Source: Nitrospira sp.
GTDB taxonomy: Bacteria; Nitrospirota; Nitrospiria; Nitrospirales; Nitrospiraceae
Direction of reading: 5' to 3'
Length of the DNA: 14,342 nucleotides
Assembly: GCA_015904045.1 (NCBI GenBank)
Contig: JABMDG010000056.1
Coordinates: 20,786 to 35,127, forward strand
The notes under the pieces are model-generated. The model was not told where the DNA came from, searched no databases, and saw nothing but the letters and a program-made list of their open reading frames with translations. Of this stretch, positions 7,561 through 14,342 are shown in pieces. Numbering within the stretch: the stretch's first letter is position 1; each line of letters starts with the position of its first letter. A program made the translations under genes and the position numbers.

Positions 7561-10344
7561 ATGACGATTTCGCCTGCCTCGCTCGAACCGGCCGTTCTTC
7601 GCATCGGCGAATATCTCGCGCAACTCTCCGCCGGCCATTCCCCGACGATTTTCGAGGGACGCTGGTGGTCCCAATCGGCAATCAATCTGGCGATGAAGGA
7701 CGACGCCTTCAAGGCGCAGCTGTTTCGTTTCATCGACGTCCTGCCCGTTATCACCGACGATGAGCGGGTCGTCTCGCTGGCCGAAGAGTATTTCGGCGGA
7801 TTGAGCAGCGAGCTATTCGGGCTCCAGTGGGGCTTGAGGGCGATGGCCGCCACAGGTCTGGGCGCACGATTGACCGGCAAGTCGATCAGAAACCAGGTTG
7901 AGCAGATGGCCAGGACCTTCATCGCCGGAGCCTCGGCCCATGAGGCGCTGCCGGTCCTGGCCAACCTCTGGAAGGACGGGCGCGCCTGGTCCGTCGATTT
8001 TTTAGGAGAAGCCACGATCAGCGAACAGGAGGCTGACCGCTATCGCGACTATTGCCTGAACGCGTTGAGGAATTTGACTCGCGCCGCAGATACCTGGCCC
8101 TCCGTCTCGTTGCTCGAACACGATCCGCTGGGACCGCTGCCGCGCGTGCAGTTGTCGCTCAAGATCTCCGCCCTTTCATCGCAGCTGGACCCGATCGATC
8201 CCGAAGGAAGTTATCAGTCAGTGGCATCCCGTCTCCGTCCGTTGGTAGATCAGGCAATGGCCCTGCGCGCGGGATTAATCTTCGACATGGAACAGGCGGA
8301 ATTGAAGCCTTTGATGCTGGAGATCTTCACGCGGCTCTTTGCCGAACCGCTCTATCAAGGCTATCCCTATGCTGGCCTCGCCCTCCAAGCCTATCATCGG
8401 GAAACGGAGCAAGACATTGGAAGGCTGATCGCCTGGGCACGAACAAGAGAGGCGCCGATCACCGTTCGGTTGGTCAAGGGCGCCTATTGGGATGCGGACA
8501 CAGTCCGATATCGGCAAGCCGGGTGGCCAGTGCCGCTGTTTGAGCAGAAAGCCGAGACGGACACCAACTACGAACGATTGATCCAAGTGCTCTTTGACCA
8601 CGCCGATGTCATTCGTCCCGCCTTCGGGACACATAATTTGAGAACTCTTGCCGTAATCGAGGCCGTGGCTGACGCTCGTGGATTGCCTCCGAATGCGCGG
8701 GAATATCAAATGATCTACGGCATGGCCGAACCCTTTCAGCAAGCCATGGTGAAACTCGGCCGCAGAGTCCGGCTCTATACTCCAGTCGGAGCACTGTTGC
8801 CTGGCATGGCCTATTTGGTGCGGCGTCTCCTCGAAAACACGTCGAACGAATCCTTTCTCCGAAAGGAGTACGTCGAGTCTCAACCCCTGGCACAGCTTCT
8901 TGCTCCGCCGGTCACATCCACCCACATCCACCACGTCACGACGAGCACCCGTCAGGTATTTTCAAACGAACCGCACAGCGATTTTTCCCAAGAACCGATC
9001 CGTCGGGCGATGGAGAAAGCACTTGCATCCGTTCGAGCCCGGTTGGGGCAGCAGTGGGAAACGGCGGCTTCGGCACCCGTGCTCACCGGCCCCTGGCTGA
9101 CATCGCACAACCCGTTCCGCCCGGAGGAGTCAGTGGCGTCGGTACGAAGCGCTGCTGTCGCTGATGTCGATGGAGCGGTCGAACTCGCGCTAGCCGGATT
9201 CGAGAGCTGGCACCGGGTATCCGCCGAAGAACGCGCGGCGATTCTGGACCGAGTTGCCTCAGACATGCGCCGCCGCCGCTACGAACTCGCCGCCTGGGAA
9301 GTCTTTGAAGTAGGCAAACCCCGGCGTGAGGCTGACGCCGACGTGGCCGAAGCCATCGACTTTCTGCATTACTATGCGGATGACATGCGCCGGCTATCGA
9401 AGCCGGGGCGGCTGGGTGACAGGCCCGGAGAGAGAAACCATCGCGTGTACGGCCCTCGCGGCATCGCAACCGTCATCGCTCCTTGGAACTTTCCCCTCGC
9501 GATCCCCACCGGTATGGTTTCAGCCGCCTTGGTGACAGGCAACTGCGTCCTGTTCAAGCCGTCGGAACGATCTCCTCGTCTGGGACAATTGCTCACGGAG
9601 ATTCTGTTGTCCGCCGGCGTCCCACCCGGTGTGGTGACATGTCTGCCAGGCGGACCGGAGATCGGCCAGGCCCTCGTTGCCCATCCACAGATTGCGACGA
9701 TCGCCTTCACGGGATCGAAAGCTGCGGGACTCCGCATTCTGGCCGACGCCGCCCGCGTGCATCCCGGCCAACCGATGGTCAAGCGGGTAATCGCCGAAAT
9801 GGGCGGAAAAAACGCCATCATTGTTGATGAGACGGCGGATCTCGATGAAGCGATCGCCGGCGTCGTGATGTCGTTCACAAGCTACGCGGGCCAAAAATGC
9901 TCCGCCTGCTCGCGAGTGATCGTCCATCGCGCGGTCTTCGATCAGTTTGTCACACGGTTACGGGAAGCCGTGCTGAGTTTGCAGATCGGCGAATCGGTCT
10001 CACTGTCCCCTCTTCAATCTCGCGGTATCGACGCTGGGCCTCTTCTAACCACATCCGTTCGACATCGACATCGGCAGGGCCATCAAGTTCGCCGATCAGT
10101 GAACGCAACAGCTCTGCCTTGTCTGCAGGACTCAGCGTTCGAATTTTCGCTTCAATCTCCTCGACATGAGATGGCATGCGTACCTCCGCGAAACCTGGGC
10201 ATGCTCGAAACTGTCACTAACTCTAGCCACAGGTCCGTGGGTTGTCAATGTTCCCTGCGCGCTGTACCAATCTTGAAGCAAAATCTTGCCGATATGACAA
10301 TTACTGTCTGCGCACAAAAGTGCCGCTCAGTTCGAACGAGGTGA
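7561..10344 (+). CDS. putA: PutA-like proline dehydrogenase / P5C dehydrogenase, 3'-truncated
   Basis: Bifunctional proline catabolism enzyme: FAD-dependent proline dehydrogenase oxidises proline to P5C, and the fused aldehyde dehydrogenase turns it into glutamate. The PRODH domain (about residues 1-460) is complete, with RLVKGAYWD (303-311) and the signature around 406-430 including Tyr418, Arg421, Arg422 and ENTSNESFL. The ALDH domain begins near 490 and has APWNFPL, FTGSKAAG, Glu746 in AEMGGKN and catalytic Cys780 in GQKCSAC. Homology stops at about residue 812 (LQIGES). The last third of the ALDH domain, including the oligomerisation and cofactor-binding end, is absent. The open frame goes on for about 115 residues, but only by running antisense through an antitoxin remnant and into the end of the next deacetylase gene. 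PRODH could still work; P5C dehydrogenase is very unlikely to. It should be treated as a broken gene unless the junction is an assembly error. Confidence 0.85.
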   Translation: MTISPASLEPAVLRIGEYLAQLSAGHSPTIFEGRWWSQSAINLAMKDDAFKAQLFRFIDVLPVITDDERVVSLAEEYFGGLSSELFGLQWGLRAMAATGLGARLTGKSIRNQVEQMARTFIAGASAHEALPVLANLWKDGRAWSVDFLGEATISEQEADRYRDYCLNALRNLTRAADTWPSVSLLEHDPLGPLPRVQLSLKISALSSQLDPIDPEGSYQSVASRLRPLVDQAMALRAGLIFDMEQAELKPLMLEIFTRLFAEPLYQGYPYAGLALQAYHRETEQDIGRLIAWARTREAPITVRLVKGAYWDADTVRYRQAGWPVPLFEQKAETDTNYERLIQVLFDHADVIRPAFGTHNLRTLAVIEAVADARGLPPNAREYQMIYGMAEPFQQAMVKLGRRVRLYTPVGALLPGMAYLVRRLLENTSNESFLRKEYVESQPLAQLLAPPVTSTHIHHVTTSTRQVFSNEPHSDFSQEPIRRAMEKALASVRARLGQQWETAASAPVLTGPWLTSHNPFRPEESVASVRSAAVADVDGAVELALAGFESWHRVSAEERAAILDRVASDMRRRRYELAAWEVFEVGKPRREADADVAEAIDFLHYYADDMRRLSKPGRLGDRPGERNHRVYGPRGIATVIAPWNFPLAIPTGMVSAALVTGNCVLFKPSERSPRLGQLLTEILLSAGVPPGVVTCLPGGPEIGQALVAHPQIATIAFTGSKAAGLRILADAARVHPGQPMVKRVIAEMGGKNAIIVDETADLDEAIAGVVMSFTSYAGQKCSACSRVIVHRAVFDQFVTRLREAVLSLQIGESVSLSPLQSRGIDAGPLLTTSVRHRHRQGHQVRRSVNATALPCLQDSAFEFSLQSPRHEMACVPPRNLGMLETVTNSSHRSVGCQCSLRAVPILKQNLADMTITVCAQKCRSVRTR
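9991..10177 (-). pseudogene. Addiction-module antitoxin remnant (PF09720-like), 3'-truncated
   Basis: The minus strand from the ATG at 10177 encodes MPSHVEEIEAKIRTLSPADK, then ELLRSLIGELDGP and WLEEAQRRYREIEEGTVRPI. The 'LSPADKAELL..L' and 'W..EA.RR..E...G' pattern is that of small antitoxins of RelE/ParE-type modules (Unstab_antitox, TIGR02574). About 62 residues match. Normally another 12-15 follow (usually beginning PG), but here the frame passes into reversed putA sequence at about 9991-10000. The downstream toxin gene is missing altogether. The 5' end is intact, with a GGAGGT ribosome-binding site and a good promoter. The open frame itself continues to 9950 with meaningless residues. Confidence 0.65.
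10220..10248 (-). promoter_or_regulatory. Promoter of the antitoxin remnant, with dyad in the spacer
   Basis: Minus strand: a consensus TTGACA (complement of 10243-10248), 17 bases, then TAGAGT (complement of 10220-10225), about 43 bases upstream of the antitoxin ATG. The spacer contains the dyad CCAC-GGACCT-GTGG, positioned where an autoregulating antitoxin would bind. The promoter match is visible; the operator role is inferred from how toxin-antitoxin operons are generally controlled. Confidence 0.5.
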
Positions 10345-11004
10345 GATCGCAATCTGGCGGAAGACTTCCGCATAGGCACCGGCGGGAGCGCTGACTTTGG
10401 GGTCGGCGAACACGGCGCGCCAGCGGTTCAATCCCAGCACGCCTTCTCCATAGGGAATCGTCGCCACCTGGCTGCGGTGCTCGGCGATCGCCAGCATCTT
10501 TTTCGCCACAGAGCCGTCGATATATTCCAGCCGGTTCCAGGTCGCAAGAGGCCCCCAGATTTCATAGGCCCAGAGGCCGGCGGTGGGGATCATGCCCGAT
10601 TCAATGACACATTCCCTCGCCAACTTGCCGGCCAGCCGATGCGCCGGATGCCGGTCGAGTTCCTCATCCAATGTATAGACCTCCGCCGGCTGCACACGGC
10701 TGAGCAGCTCGACCAGTTGCTGTTTCACAACGCGAACGTTGATCTCCTCCACAGCATCCGGCTGGTCGAGAAATATGACTTCCTTCACCCCCAACACCTT
10801 GGCGGCACGGAGCGTCTCTTCCCGTCTTGTCTCCGCCATCCGTTGTTCGGTCCAACCAAACGGATTCGACGCCCGGCCTCCGTTCGTGATGACGACTGAG
10901 GTAATCATTTTCTGAGACTCGACCAGTTTGGCTACGGTGCCACCCATCCCGATTTCCATATCATCCGGGTGGGCGCTGACGATGACGACATTGTGCTTCA
11001 TCAT
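10327..11004 (-). CDS. PIG-L/LmbE-family N-deacetylase (BshB1-like), copy 2
   Basis: Paralogue of the deacetylase at 3609-4274. It has 225 residues and the same intact zinc and catalytic motifs: AHPDDMEIGMGG (His12, Asp14, Asp15) and RHPAHR (His119, His122). By eye it is about 78% identical to copy 1, with conserved active-site surroundings (GGRASNPFGW, IPYGEGVLGLNRWRAVFADP), so it has been kept under selection. It ends ISPRSN where copy 1 ends ISP, and similarity to copy 1 stops there, marking the left edge of the duplicated block. The start could be the ATG at 11004 or the adjoining ATG at 11001, since the AGG ribosome-binding site suits the second better. It lies 6 bp after lipA copy 2. 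No clear terminator follows. Confidence 0.88.
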   Translation of the reverse strand: MMKHNVVIVSAHPDDMEIGMGGTVAKLVESQKMITSVVITNGGRASNPFGWTEQRMAETRREETLRAAKVLGVKEVIFLDQPDAVEEINVRVVKQQLVELLSRVQPAEVYTLDEELDRHPAHRLAGKLARECVIESGMIPTAGLWAYEIWGPLATWNRLEYIDGSVAKKMLAIAEHRSQVATIPYGEGVLGLNRWRAVFADPKVSAPAGAYAEVFRQIAISPRSN

Positions 11005-11010
11005 CCTGCT

Positions 11011-11910
11011 CTACGGTTCAGAACCGACCTGCTGTTCAGCGTGATAGGAGCTGCGGACCAATGGACCTGATTCGACATGGGTAAAGCCCATCACGAAGCC
11101 TTCATCTTTGAGCGTAGCAAACTCAACCGGATCATAGAATCGCGCGACGGGCAGATGCTCCCTTGTCGGCTGAAGATACTGACCGATCGTGATGATGTCG
11201 CACTTGACGGTCCGCAAGTCGCGCATGACTTCCCGCGCTTCATCCAGTGTCTCTCCCATGCCCAGGATCAATCCTGATTTAGTCGTCATACCGCATTGCT
11301 TGGCCTGACCGAGCAATTCGATCGACCGTTGATACTTTCCCTGCGGCCTGATCGACGGGAACAACCGCCGGACGGTTTCGATGTTGTGATTGAGTATCTC
11401 GGGTTTCTCCGCGCACACCACCGCCAGCGCGTCCTCGCTGCCTTCAAAATCAGGTATCAAGACTTCAATCGTGCAGTTTGGACTGAGCCGTCTCGTCTGC
11501 CGGATCGTCTCGGCAAACACGGCCGCCCCGCCGTCGGCCAGCTCATCCCGATTCACCGACGTGATGACGGCATGGCGCAACCCCAGGGCCTGTACGGCCT
11601 CTGCCACACGCCGGGGCTCTTCATCATCCACCGCGAGCGGGCGGCCCGTTTCCACCGAGCAATAATGGCACCGTCTGGTGCAGATATCGCCCAAGATCAA
11701 AAACGTGGCGGTACGGGCATTCCAACATTCCCAGCGATTCGGACAACGCGCTTCTTCGCAGATGGTATGCAGATTGAGCCGTTCCATCGTCTGTTTGATA
11801 TCCAGATAGTCCGGACCGGTCTTGGCCTCAACTTTGAACCAGGATGGGAGGCGCGGACGGCCGATGGGAGATGAAGAGGGTCGAAGATGATCAAGAGGGA
11901 TAAAGCTCAT
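11011..11910 (-). CDS. lipA: Lipoyl synthase, copy 2
   Basis: A second complete lipoyl synthase of 299 residues, close to the usual family length. Cluster cysteines are Cys51, 56 and 62 (auxiliary) and Cys77, 81 and 84 (radical SAM). The terminal RSSYHAE with its serine ligand is present. It is about 90% identical to copy 1 over the shared core, with changes mostly in the C-terminal third. It lacks the repeat-encoded 21-residue insertion of copy 1 and so probably shows the ancestral N-terminus. The ATG at 11910 overlaps the TGA of the 124-aa gene (ATGA). A longer frame to 11943 exists but is not preferred. Two full lipA genes within 8 kb is unusual, as most bacteria have one. Whether both serve the same octanoylated proteins cannot be told from sequence. 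Confidence 0.95.
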   Translation of the reverse strand: MSFIPLDHLRPSSSPIGRPRLPSWFKVEAKTGPDYLDIKQTMERLNLHTICEEARCPNRWECWNARTATFLILGDICTRRCHYCSVETGRPLAVDDEEPRRVAEAVQALGLRHAVITSVNRDELADGGAAVFAETIRQTRRLSPNCTIEVLIPDFEGSEDALAVVCAEKPEILNHNIETVRRLFPSIRPQGKYQRSIELLGQAKQCGMTTKSGLILGMGETLDEAREVMRDLRTVKCDIITIGQYLQPTREHLPVARFYDPVEFATLKDEGFVMGFTHVESGPLVRSSYHAEQQVGSEP

Positions 11911-12281
11911 GAGGGGCTGTTCCTGTGCGAGCCCTGACGGCACCAGCTCAACAGCCTTGCCAAGAAGCCGGCTCGCTCCGGCTCGGCTTCCGGTGGATCA
12001 GGATACTCTACCCAGAGTTCCTGCGAGCCAAGATACACACCGTTGCTGAAGCTCTTCTGCGTTTTGAGTTGCCGATAGCCCCGGCTCTGCAAGATCTGGA
12101 TCATGGCCAGCAATGCGGCATCCTGGGTCTGGAACAGCTCTGTCGCCACACGGACCGTTTCATATCGCAGCACCGCCCGGTAGCTCTCCCCCGCCCGTTC
12201 GAACTCGACCGGCCGGCTGAATCCCCTCACCCGATCGTCAAGTCCGGCCAGCTGATGCTTATCACAACCCGCTCCGCTCAT
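11907..12281 (-). CDS. Conserved hypothetical protein of 124 aa, lipA-coupled, copy 2
   Basis: The same length as its paralogue at 5246-5620, with about ten residue differences (for example V/L, T/K, A/V and I/L swaps). The distinctive segments FSRPVEFERAGESYRA, SRGYRQLKTQKSFSNG and ELWVEYPDPPEAE are all kept. Its stop overlaps the lipA start by ATGA, and its ATG lies 3 bp from the stop of the chimeric upstream frame, exactly as in copy 1. It is the best-conserved member of the duplicated block, despite having no recognised domain. No function can be given. Its conservation and coupling argue for a role tied to LipA or its substrate. Confidence 0.75.
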   Translation of the reverse strand: MSGAGCDKHQLAGLDDRVRGFSRPVEFERAGESYRAVLRYETVRVATELFQTQDAALLAMIQILQSRGYRQLKTQKSFSNGVYLGSQELWVEYPDPPEAEPERAGFLARLLSWCRQGSHRNSPS

Positions 12282-12284
12282 ACG

Positions 12285-12671
12285 TCATGCCAGGGCGCGA
12301 AACACCGCCACAAGATCGCTCAGTGCAATAATGCCGACAACATCTCGCCGGTAATAACTCTCCGAGGGGCCATGATTGACGGGAGTGGTATCATGAAACA
12401 CGGTGACCGACACGCCCTTGATCGTCTTTGTTCCTGTCACCTTCGAAACATTGGTAAAGAATTTGTTCTCGACGGTCTGAAGGGGGCCCTCGGTGATCTG
12501 TCCTTTATAGGTCCAGCGGCTCCCGATGGAATCAGGAAAGTAGTCGGCGGATTGGGAAATCGTAACCGGCTCTTCGGCACCGAGGAGCGCGGGATGGAGC
12601 CCCATCCCAAGCAGAAGGCCCGCCACTCCCGCGAAAAGCACCAGCCGTATCAGTCTTTGTTCCAACATCAT
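12285..12671 (-). pseudogene. Chimeric frame: truncated exported protein fused to the tail of the 121-aa gene
   Basis: From the ATG at 12671 (AGGG site seven bases upstream) the frame encodes an N-terminal signal peptide (RLIRLVLFAGVAGLLLGMGL, then LGAEEP) and the start of a secreted beta-rich domain (YFPDSIGSRWTYKGQITEG, then VTVFHDTTPVN and SESYYRRDVVGI). That pattern is common in exported proteins with a 'YFPL..G..W.Y' opening that are usually 200 or more residues long. At 12330/12329 it switches to IALSDLVAVFRALA, the exact C-terminus of the 121-aa helical protein of copy 1. The exported protein has therefore lost its C-terminal part, and the helical gene has lost all but 14 codons. The fusion is in frame, so a 128-residue product could be made. 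It is probably a by-product of the recombination event. Confidence 0.7.
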
Positions 12672-12778
12672 ATCGTTCCCTCATTCGATGCGCAGATGGA
12701 CAACAGACCGTACCATAGGAATCTTGAGAGCAGCAAGCAATGGGCTGTTCCCTCCTGGAATACGTGACGAAACCAGCC

Positions 12779-12812
12779 CGAGGCACATGCCTCGTGAAGC
12801 ATACCTCGTTGT
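12779..12812. repeat. Perfect palindrome plus CGTGAAGC repeat unit
   Basis: CGAGGCACATGCCTCG (12779-12794) is a 7-bp perfect inverted repeat with a two-base centre. It overlaps CGTGAAGCATACCTCGTTG (12793-12811), which matches 6032-6050 at 16 of 19 positions. It lies about 110 bp upstream of the chimeric gene and could be an operator, but the recurrence of the second half elsewhere suggests a dispersed repeat. Confidence 0.5.
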
Positions 12813-12818
12813 GGAAAA

Positions 12819-13000
12819 GAGCTGATAGCTGATGGCGTATAGCACGTGATCGAATGGGAAAGCGCTTGTAGCGTATGGTCTATGGCACGAGAGCAAACCG
12901 GAATGTCATACATCGACGGCTCATTGTTCTATCCCGTACCACAGGCTATCAGCCATAAGCTCCCAGCCTTTTCGTGCCATAAGCCATTCGCCATACGCTC
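12819..13000. repeat. Repeat-rich spacer: AGCTGAT/ATCAGCT and GGCGTAT/ATACGCC units in both orientations
   Basis: The spacer upstream of the dehydrogenase holds no convincing gene. It has GAGCTGATAGCTGATGGCG (from 12819), GGCTATCAGCCATAAGCTC (12944-12962), GCGTATGGTCTATGGCACGA (12871-12890) and its near-reverse complement around 12972-12998. The units are short, degenerate and inverted relative to one another. Small frames that cross this region have repeat-derived sequence and are not reported. Confidence 0.6.
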
Positions 13001-13056
13001 CCCGCCACGCGATGCCCTTGCCTTCGCACGTAGGTCCTCTCATAATCCAGACTCGC

Positions 13057-13833
13057 ATGACACGCTCAGCCTCGAAGACAGAGACTGCTACGAGTAGGCC
13101 TGATCGATCCAACACCAGTCCGGCCGTCTTGATCACCGGCGCATCCGGCGGCATCGGCCGGGCCATCAGCTGTGCGTTCGGCAGGATCGGATGGTATGTC
13201 GGCGTCCACTATGGTCAGAATAAACGCGCCGCAGACACGACACTCCGGAAAGTCCTCGCGGCAGGCGGCTCGGGAGATCTCTATCAAGCAGACATCCGCG
13301 AGTCCGAGTCGGTGCAGCGGATGGTCGATGCCTGGCGCTGCCGTGTATCGAATCCATCGGCGTTGGTCTGCAACGCGGGAATCGGGTCGAGCGGTTTGTT
13401 GGTGCGTCATCGGGAACGAGTCTGGGAGGACGTGATGGCGACGAACCTGACGGGAACGTTTCACTGCCTCCGGGCCATGGGGCCGGTGCTGAGCGCACAT
13501 CGAGGCGGGTCCATCGTGGTCATCGGTTCTCACACGGGATTTCATGGCGTCACCGGCCAGGCAGCCTATGCGACATCCAAGGCCGGATTGATCGGATTGG
13601 TTAAGACTGCGGCGCTGGAGTGGGGCCACTACAACATCCGGGTGAATCTCCTGCTGCCCGGATGGCAGAAAACAAACCTGACTGAAGGCATCTTTCCTGA
13701 AGGCAGCGGATGGCTCGACCATGCGTTGCGCCGGCCCCCTTCGCTGGACGAATCAGCGCAGACCGTCGTGCATCTGACGCAGCTCACCGCTATCTCAGGG
13801 CAAGTCTGGAACTGCGACAGCCGGAACCTCTAA
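13057..13833 (+). CDS. FabG-like short-chain dehydrogenase/reductase
   Basis: A 258-residue classical SDR that probably reduces or oxidises a keto/hydroxy group with NAD(P)H. The cofactor loop is TGASGGIG (residues 27-34), the structural motif is CNAGIG (from 105), and the catalytic tetrad Asn130, Ser158, Tyr171 and Lys175 (YATSK) is complete. The C-terminal NLLLPGW resembles FabG-type 3-oxoacyl-ACP reductases. I prefer the ATG at 13057, which leaves a short tail before the Rossmann fold. An ATG at 13012 would add 15 residues, and neither start has a clear ribosome-binding site. It lies 150 bp before bioD on the same strand, so a part in making or tailoring the pimeloyl chain is possible, but substrate and pathway are inferred from position only. 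Confidence 0.85.
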   Translation: MTRSASKTETATSRPDRSNTSPAVLITGASGGIGRAISCAFGRIGWYVGVHYGQNKRAADTTLRKVLAAGGSGDLYQADIRESESVQRMVDAWRCRVSNPSALVCNAGIGSSGLLVRHRERVWEDVMATNLTGTFHCLRAMGPVLSAHRGGSIVVIGSHTGFHGVTGQAAYATSKAGLIGLVKTAALEWGHYNIRVNLLLPGWQKTNLTEGIFPEGSGWLDHALRRPPSLDESAQTVVHLTQLTAISGQVWNCDSRNL

Positions 13834-13838
13834 CAAGA

Positions 13839-14342
<504 letters not shown>

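Noticed and set aside
7293..8015. 240-codon minus-strand frame opposite the putA start
   Set aside because: It overlaps the well-supported PRODH domain and the divergent promoter region, and has no domain-like features.
10010..10344. C-terminal 110 residues of the putA frame as a novel domain
   Set aside because: This segment is the reverse strand of an antitoxin gene, its promoter and the deacetylase end. It is composition-driven and not a domain.
9950..12700. Insertion sequence or transposon carrying copy 2
   Set aside because: I see no transposase frame, no terminal inverted repeats at the block edges and no target-site duplication. Illegitimate recombination or mis-assembly explains the edges better.
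12819..13000. CRISPR array in the repeat-rich spacer
   Set aside because: The units are short, degenerate, in both orientations and irregularly spaced, with no constant repeat or spacer length and no cas genes nearby.

Overview
The window looks like chromosomal DNA of a Nitrospira-like bacterium (Nitrospirota). I base this on moderately high GC, the gene set (a Mrp, Rieske and LipA string, a fused PutA, a glucose-specific phosphoglucomutase, biotin genes) and intergenic DNA full of short AGCTGAT- and CGTGAAGC-type repeats. The genus is an inference from memory of such genomes, not a search result.

Layout. Positions 1-854 (minus) hold the N-terminal part of an AsmA/DUF748-like envelope protein that runs off the left edge. 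Divergent from it are pgm (1088-2734, plus) and a class I methyltransferase (2748-3539, plus). A convergent minus-strand operon follows, read from 7267 down to 3609: mrp, a Rieske [2Fe-2S] protein, an unknown 121-aa helical protein, an unknown 124-aa protein, lipA and a PIG-L/LmbE deacetylase. It ends in a hairpin terminator that overlaps the methyltransferase stop codon. A 293-bp divergent gap holds promoter and hairpin signals. Next comes putA (7561, plus), with proline dehydrogenase fused to P5C dehydrogenase, whose 3' end is missing.

From about 9991 to 12671 the sequence is a mosaic. PutA breaks off inside its aldehyde dehydrogenase domain and abuts, head to head, the 3'-truncated remnant of a PF09720-type antitoxin. 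Then comes a second, diverged copy of the block of 124-aa protein, lipA and deacetylase (about 10327-12329). This copy starts inside the last 14 codons of the gene that precedes it in copy 1, and those codons are now fused to a truncated exported protein. At least three illegitimate junctions can be read directly (about 9991-10000, 10327-10340 and 12329-12330). By-eye protein identity between the copies falls along the block, from about 92% (124-aa protein) and 90% (LipA) to about 78% (deacetylase). It is therefore not a recent tandem duplication.

The right end holds a repeat-rich spacer, a FabG-like short-chain dehydrogenase, a second repeat-rich spacer and the 5' part of bioD. This suggests the edge of a biotin locus.

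How the genes may work together. Mrp (Fe-S cluster carrier), the Rieske protein and LipA (two [4Fe-4S] clusters) all concern iron-sulfur proteins. The deacetylase and the two unknown proteins travel with lipA: in copy 2 the 124-aa protein, lipA and deacetylase are present without mrp or the Rieske gene. That makes these three genes the best candidate here for an undescribed lipoyl- or thiol-related module.
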